Below are positions 63,982 to 64,000 of a stretch of 64,000 bases of DNA, piece after piece. Source of the stretch: Portunus trituberculatus (Eukaryota; Arthropoda; Malacostraca; Decapoda; Portunidae); NCBI RefSeq assembly GCF_017591435.1, contig NC_059294.1, positions 6,200,001 to 6,264,000 on the forward strand, read 5' to 3'. The position numbers and the translations under genes are program-made. Each line of letters starts with the position of its first letter. The first letter of the stretch is position 1. The notes under the pieces were generated by a model, which worked only from the letters and a program-made list of their open reading frames with translations, was not told the origin of the DNA and searched no databases.

Positions 63982-64000
63982 ACACAAGTTTGCTGGTGAG

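Overview
The window looks like non-coding nuclear DNA from a decapod crustacean, most likely a crab. Three things suggest this: an extreme load of long, mostly uninterrupted (GA)n, (CA)n, (TA)n and trinucleotide microsatellites (roughly a tenth of the window by my tally of the tracts listed); tRNA-derived SINEs; and 3' ends of LINEs of kinds I associate with decapod genomes. The taxon is an inference from these elements, not a database match. There is no bacterial-style gene arrangement, no rRNA, no CRISPR array and no confident tRNA gene.

Most long open frames are artefacts of microsatellites (Val-Cys, Ser-Leu, Arg-Glu, Thr-His, Tyr-Ile, Glu, Leu or Ser runs). The best single open frame is 32335-32961 (+): 208 residues, intronless, very basic, with a repeated nuclear-localisation-like motif. 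A set of short candidate exons has splice sites and non-repetitive coding-like sequence. On + they are 2080-2198 joined in phase to 2569-2719 (the 3' end of a gene), 36864-37049 (terminal exon with AATAAA), 39210-39317 (signal peptide) and 48809-48927. On - they are 6039-6148 (terminal exon with a membrane segment and AATAAA), 17217-17380, 47180-47258 and 53557-53661. I recognise none of their protein families, and nothing shows which exons belong together, so the window probably samples introns and ends of several genes or one large gene.

Mobile DNA is plentiful but small: a truncated LINE (18690-19220, +), a degenerate LINE 3' end (35415-35605, -), a tRNA-Val-type SINE (19449-19726, -) with a second truncated copy joined to it (19727-19841), another tRNA-derived SINE (13022-13250, -), a hAT-type MITE with perfect 8-bp target duplication (15634-15781), a 191-bp MITE flanked by TA (40655-40845), three copies of a TTAA-flanked piggyBac-like MITE (38461-38646, 40939-41135, 57048-57251) and two copies of a family with CCGTATT termini (15062-15299, 39380-39597).

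The remaining sequence is local tandem duplications (23986-24272, 33156-33255, 35063-35400, 45020-45412, 52235-52399), minisatellites, a perfect 16-bp hairpin (47977-48018) and single-copy-looking sequence with no recognisable content. The most informative biology is how the repeats arise: SINE 3' tails that are themselves (AC)n, a unit duplication carrying a (GA)n tract, and MITEs lying against microsatellites.
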